Origin: Siphonodentalium dalli
Lineage: Eukaryota; Mollusca; Scaphopoda; Gadilida; Siphonodentaliidae
Direction of reading: 5' to 3'
DNA length: 64,000 bases
Assembly (NCBI GenBank): GCA_032622095.1
Contig: CP136061.1
Span: 14,463,287-14,527,286 of the forward strand
Part shown: positions 57,879 through 64,000 of the stretch, piece after piece
Layout: every line of letters starts with the position of its first letter
Numbering within the stretch: the stretch's first letter is position 1
Program-made: the position numbers and the translations under genes
Notes under the pieces: generated by a model
Told to the model about the DNA's origin: nothing
Seen by the model: the letters and a program-made list of their open reading frames with translations, nothing else
Databases searched by the model: none

Positions 57879-60263
57879 GTGATGTCGTAAAATGATATTA
57901 CTCTGATTGGCGATGTCGTAAAGCGATATTACTCTGATTGGCGATGTGGTAAAATGATATTACTCTGATTGGCGTTGTGTTAAAATGATATTACTCTGAT
58001 TGGTGATGTCGTTAAATGATATTACTCTGATTGGTGATGTCGTTAAATTATATTACTCTGATTGGTGATGTGGTTAAATGATATTACTCTGATTGGTGAT
58101 GTCGTTAAATTATATTACTCTGATTGGTGATGTGGTTAAATGATATTACTCTGATTGGTGATGTCGTTAAATTATATTACTCTGATTGGTGATGTGGTTA
58201 AATGATATTACTCTGATTGGTGATGTCGTAAAATGATATTACTCTGATTGGTGATGTGGTAAAATGATATTACTCTGATTGGCGATGTCGTTAAATGATA
58301 TTACTCTGATTGGTGATGTTGTTAAATGATATTACTCTGATTGATGATGTGGTTAAATGATATTGCTCTGATTGGCGATGTGGTAAACTGATATTACTCT
58401 CATTGGCGATGTCGTTAAATGATATTACTCTGATTGGTGATGTCGTTAAATGATATTACTCTCATTGGCGATGTCGTTAAATGATATTACTCTGATTGGT
58501 GATGTCGTTAAATGATATTACTCTGATTGGTGATGTCGTTAAATGATATTACTCTGATTGGCGATGTGGTAAACTGATATTACTCTCATTGGCGATGTCG
58601 TTAAATGATATTACTCTGATTGGTGATGTCGTTAAATGATATTACTCTGATTGGTGATGTCGTTAAATGATATTACTCTGATTGGTGATGTGGTAAACTG
58701 ATATTACTCTCATTGGCGATGTCGTTAAATGATATTACTCTGATTGGCGTTGTGTTAAAATGATATTACTCTGATTGGCGATGTTGTTAAATGATATTAC
58801 TCTGATTGGTGATGTGGTTAAATGATATTACTCTGATTGGCGATGTCGTTAAATTATATTACTCTGATTGGTGATGTGGTTAAATGATATTACTCTGATT
58901 GGTGATGTCGTTAAATTATATTACTCTGATTGGTGATGTGGTAATATGATATTACTCTGATTGGTGATGTCGTTAAATGATATTACTCTGATTGGCGATG
59001 TGGTTAAATGATATTACTCTCATTGGTGATGTGGTTAAATGTTATTACTCTGATTGGTGATGTGGTAAAATGATATTGCTCTGATTGGCGATGTGGTTAA
59101 ATGATATTACTCTGATTGGTGTTGTGGTAAAATGATATTACTCTGATTGGCGATGTCGTTAAATGATATTTCTCTGATTTGTGATGTCGTTAAATGATAT
59201 TACTCTGATTTGTGATGTCGTTAAATGATATTACTCTGATTGGCGATGTGGTAAAATGATATTACTCTGATTGGTGATGTCGTTAAATGATATTACTCTG
59301 ATTGGTGATGTGGTAAAATGATATTACTCTGATTGGTGATGTCGTTAAATGATATTACTCTGATTGGTGATGTCGTTAAATGATATTACTCTGATTGGTG
59401 ATGTTGTTAAATGATATTACTCTGATTGGCGATGTTGTTAAATGATATTACTCTGATTGGCGATGTTGTTAAATGATATTACTCTGATTGGCGATGTGGT
59501 TAAATGATATTACTCTGATTGGTGATGTTGTTAAATGATATTACTCTGATTGGCGATGTGGTTAAATGATATTACTCTGATTGGCGATGTAGTAAACTGA
59601 TAGTACTCTCATTGGTGATGTGGTAATATGATATTACTCTGATTGGTGATGTCGTTAAATGATATTACTCTGATTGGCGATGTGGTTAAATGATATTACT
59701 CTCATTGGTGATGTGGTTAAATGTTATTACTCTGATTGGTGATGTGGTAAAATGATATTGCTCTGATTGGCGATGTGGTTAAATGATATTACTCTGATTG
59801 GTGATGTGGTAAAATGATATTACTCTGATTGGTGATGTCGTTAAATGATATTACTCTGATTTGTGATGTCGTTAAATGATATTACTCTGATTTATGATGT
59901 CGTTAAATGATATTACTCTGATTGGCGATGTGGTAAACTGATATTACTCTGATTGGCGATGTGGTAAAATGATATTACTCTGATTGGTGATGTCGTTAAA
60001 TGATATTACTCTGATTGGTGATGTGGTAAAATGATATTACTCTGATTGGTGATGTCGTTAAATGATATCACTCTGATTGGTGATGTCATTAAATGATATT
60101 ACTCTGATTTGTGATGTCGTTAAATGATATTACTCTGATTTGTGATGTCGTTAAATGATATTACTCTGATTGGCGATGTCGTAAAGCGATATTACTCTGA
60201 TTGGCGATGTCGTAAAGCGATATTACTCTGATTGGCGATGTGGTAAAATGATATTACTCTGAA
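57879..60263. repeat. 31-bp satellite, block 3
   Basis: About 77 units; together with a spacer it forms a 3658-bp unit that is repeated to the right. Confidence 0.97.
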
Positions 60264-61536
60264 TGAATGTAATCCCCTTATACCAAACCATATACCACTT
60301 AAGAGATATATATGCATGTAGAACATTTAATGATGTCTACAAATTTACAATGTTTATAATGTACAATGGCTATATGTTATGTATGTCTGTCTGTCTGTTT
60401 GTTTAACTGTCTGTCCACCACCACGATAATTTATGTGCATCAGTATGCCTGGTTTGAACGCTTGCACCCAGCATAGTACTACTAACTATAGGGTACTAGA
60501 ACTTAATATTATTAAGGGGTATAGGACAATACCTTGGAATATTCACATAATTGCCTTAATTATTATAAGGAGATACTATATTAAATGCCAAATCCTATAT
60601 TAATTTTAACGGGCATAGTTATAAGCACAAATAAAATGGACTTAATCATGTTAAAGGATATTTAAGAAAAGGAACTTTACAATTATATAATACTATAATT
60701 TAAAATGTATATACATGTATAAGACACATAAAAGATTGTTATAAATATAATCCATTAAAACATTTATACCCTTTTATGGCATACCCCTATAACGGCATAA
60801 CCTTTATAGCAATACTGGGCTGCTAGAAACCAAAAACTATATTATACACTATTATAATATTAATAAAATAATTAGATTTATTCATAATTATATAGGGTTT
60901 GATACTCACTGCACATAATTGATAATCCACGGAATCTCATTAAGAAGGTTTTGAGGGAAGTTTTATTTTAATAAATATAAAACATATATGTATAAATGTA
61001 TTTCAAAACAATTCGATCAAAAAGCAGACTATAGACCCATTATTATCAGACTATACTTTGTGTATAAACTAAAACCAAATACCTCATTATTATACCTACA
61101 ACATATTATTGACTTTACTTTTGACCTACCGGTATATATAGGCTTGTTGACCAACTTTGGTTATAATTTAAAGGTATGCATACTAACAATTTTTTATAAT
61201 TACCTACGACAATTTTAAGTTAACTTTTTATAAATGCATTCAATTATAACCATAGTGAATACTATGATTGTTACATAACAATAGTAACAAATAATTCAAC
61301 CTAAATACAATATTGATAATTAAAAGATATTTGACTGACTTCCAGGGTGCTCTATAATTTTATCTTTTATTTCTGCCTTTTTACTTTTGACTGGCTAAAA
61401 CTGCTCCTACGGCAGACTATCTGTTCATCATTAGCATAATACAGCTTCCGGTGAGCAAGGCAGGGTACCTTTTTTGTGGGCCCAGGACACTGCGGCATCC
61501 CCCATTGCTCACTATGAATGTGGGCACCATAAAACA
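60264..61536. repeat. spacer copy 3, uninterrupted
   Basis: Matches copy 2 at a constant 3658-bp offset without differences that I noticed. The 76-codon frame is at 60988-61218. Confidence 0.95.
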
Positions 61537-64000
61537 GTGATGTCGTAAAATGATATTACTCTGATTGGCGATGTCGTAAAGCGATATTACTCTGATTGGC
61601 GATGTGGTAAAATGATATTACTCTGATTGGCGTTGTGTTAAAATGATATTACTCTGATTGGTGATGTCGTTAAATGATATTACTCTGATTGGTGATGTCG
61701 TTAAATTATATTACTCTGATTGGTGATGTGGTTAAATGATATTACTCTGATTGGTGATGTCGTTAAATTATATTACTCTGATTGGTGATGTGGTTAAATG
61801 ATATTACTCTGATTGGTGATGTCGTTAAATTATATTACTCTGATTGGTGATGTGGTTAAATGATATTACTCTGATTGGTGATGTCGTAAAATGATATTAC
61901 TCTGATTGGTGATGTGGTAAAATGATATTACTCTGATTGGCGATGTCGTTAAATGATATTACTCTGATTGGTGATGTTGTTAAATGATATTACTCTGATT
62001 GATGATGTGGTTAAATGATATTGCTCTGATTGGCGATGTGGTAAACTGATATTACTCTCATTGGCGATGTCGTTAAATGATATTACTCTGATTGGTGATG
62101 TCGTTAAATGATATTACTCTCATTGGCGATGTCGTTAAATGATATTACTCTGATTGGTGATGTCGTTAAATGATATTACTCTGATTGGTGATGTCGTTAA
62201 ATGATATTACTCTGATTGGCGATGTGGTAAACTGATATTACTCTCATTGGCGATGTCGTTAAATGATATTACTCTGATTGGTGATGTCGTTAAATGATAT
62301 TACTCTGATTGGTGATGTCGTTAAATGATATTACTCTGATTGGTGATGTGGTAAACTGATATTACTCTCATTGGCGATGTCGTTAAATGATATTACTCTG
62401 ATTGGCGTTGTGTTAAAATGATATTACTCTGATTGGCGATGTTGTTAAATGATATTACTCTGATTGGTGATGTGGTTAAATGATATTACTCTGATTGGCG
62501 ATGTCGTTAAATTATATTACTCTGATTGGTGATGTGGTTAAATGATATTACTCTGATTGGTGATGTCGTTAAATTATATTACTCTGATTGGTGATGTGGT
62601 AATATGATATTACTCTGATTGGTGATGTCGTTAAATGATATTACTCTGATTGGCGATGTGGTTAAATGATATTACTCTCATTGGTGATGTGGTTAAATGT
62701 TATTACTCTGATTGGTGATGTGGTAAAATGATATTGCTCTGATTGGCGATGTGGTTAAATGATATTACTCTGATTGGTGTTGTGGTAAAATGATATTACT
62801 CTGATTGGTGATGTGGTAAAATGATATTACTCTGATTGGTGATGTCGTTAAATGATATTACTCTGATTGGTGATGTCATTAAATGATATTACTCTGATTT
62901 GTGATGTCGTTAAATGATATTACTCTGATTTGTGATGTCGTTAAATGATATTACTCTGATTGGCGATGTGGTTAAATGATATTACTCTGATTGGTGATGT
63001 CGTTAAATGATATTACTCTGATTTGCGATGTGTTTAAATGATATTACTCTGATTGGTGATGTGGTTAAATGATATTACTCTGATTGGCGATGTGGTTAAA
63101 TGATATTACTCTGATTTGCGATGTGTTTAAATGATATTACTCTGATTGGCGATGTGGTAAAATGATATTACTCTGATTGGCGATGTCGTTAAATGATATT
63201 ACTCTGATTGGTGATGTGGTTAAATGATATTACTCTGATTAGTGATGTTGTTAAATGATATTACTCTGATTGGCGATGTCGTTAAATGATATTACTCTGA
63301 TTGGTGATGTCGTTAAATTATATTACTCTGATTGGTGATGTGGTTAAATGATATTACTCTGATTGGTGATGTCGTTAAATTATATTACTCTGATTGGCGA
63401 TGTGGTTAAATGATATTACTCTGATTGGCGATGTCGTTAAATGATATTACTCTGATTGGTGATGTGGTTAAATGATATTACTCTGATTGGCGATGTGGTA
63501 AACTGATATTACTCTGATTGGCGATGTTGTTAAATGATATTACTCTGATTGGTGATGTGGTTAAATGATATTACTCTGATTGGCGATGTGGTTAAATGAT
63601 ATTACTCTGATTGGCGATGTGGTTAAATGATATTACTCTGATTGGCGATGTGGTTAAATGATATTACTCTGATTGGCGATGTCGTTAAATGATATTACTC
63701 TGATTGGCGATGTCGTTAAATGATATTACTCTGATTGGTGATGTCGTTAAATGATATTACTCTGATTGGCGATGTGGTTAAATGATATTACTCTGATTGG
63801 TGATGTCGTTAAATGATATTACTCTGATTGGTGATGTCGTTAAATGATATTACTCTGATTAGCGATGTGGTTAAATGATATTACTCTGATTGGCGATGTC
63901 GTTAAATGATATTACTCTGATTGGTGATGTTGTTAAATGATATTACTCTGATTGGTGATGTTATTAAATGATATTACTCTGATTGGTGATGTTGTTAAAT
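61537..64000. repeat. 31-bp satellite, block 4, open at right edge
   Basis: About 79 units, continuing past the window. It first follows block 3 (same variant order to about 62790), then switches to the variant order of block 2 (GATTTGCGATGTGTTT at 63020 and 63115). Confidence 0.97.

Noticed and set aside
45441-64000. CRISPR-like repeat arrays (31-bp units)
   Set aside because: Units are contiguous, without unique spacers, next to spliced eukaryotic exons. This is a satellite.

Overview
The window looks like intron-rich, repeat-dominated DNA from a metazoan nuclear genome. A lophotrochozoan, possibly a mollusc, is my guess from the AT-rich introns, the many small inverted-repeat elements and the many minisatellites. 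It has no prokaryotic features: no operons, no ribosome binding sites, and no long open frames apart from repeat artefacts. Most apparent ORFs are periodic translations of tandem repeats.

The only real gene I can support runs on the + strand. Six short exons with good splice sites fall at 6825-6938, 26200-26282, 36007-36179, 40853-40893, 42115-42207 and 43384-43542. Their intron phases connect without conflict (0, 2, 1, 0, 0). The first three encode a Ser/Asp/Arg-rich, probably disordered region. The last encodes the start of a Dbl-homology (RhoGEF) domain, by eye closest to the PLEKHG5/6/7 group. The gene enters from the left and continues past the right edge, so most of the window appears to be intron.

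The introns are filled with tandem arrays: a ~60-bp repeat (1-2340), a 31-bp repeat (4.5-5.2 kb), a 42-bp satellite (11.3-17.2 kb), a second 42-bp repeat (19.4-19.7 kb), a 56-bp repeat (20.05-20.5 kb), a 44-bp satellite (27.66-29.59 kb), 99/46-bp repeats (36.1-38.1 kb), a degenerate repeat at 42.2-43.07 kb, a 49-bp repeat (44.9-45.2 kb) and a 31-bp satellite (45.4-64 kb). The last has higher-order structure and is interrupted three times by the same 1.27-kb spacer. Two of the arrays are built from the exon end and 5' splice site just upstream of them.

Between the arrays lie transposon remnants. These include a hairpin-ended module found inside several unrelated MITE contexts, piggyBac-like TTAA MITEs (one nested in another MITE), a CACTA-like element, foldback elements, a truncated LINE reverse-transcriptase fragment and a Helitron-like insertion. 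For three insertions an unoccupied homologous copy is also present in the window, so the boundaries can be read directly. I found no tRNA, rRNA, CRISPR array or complete autonomous transposon.
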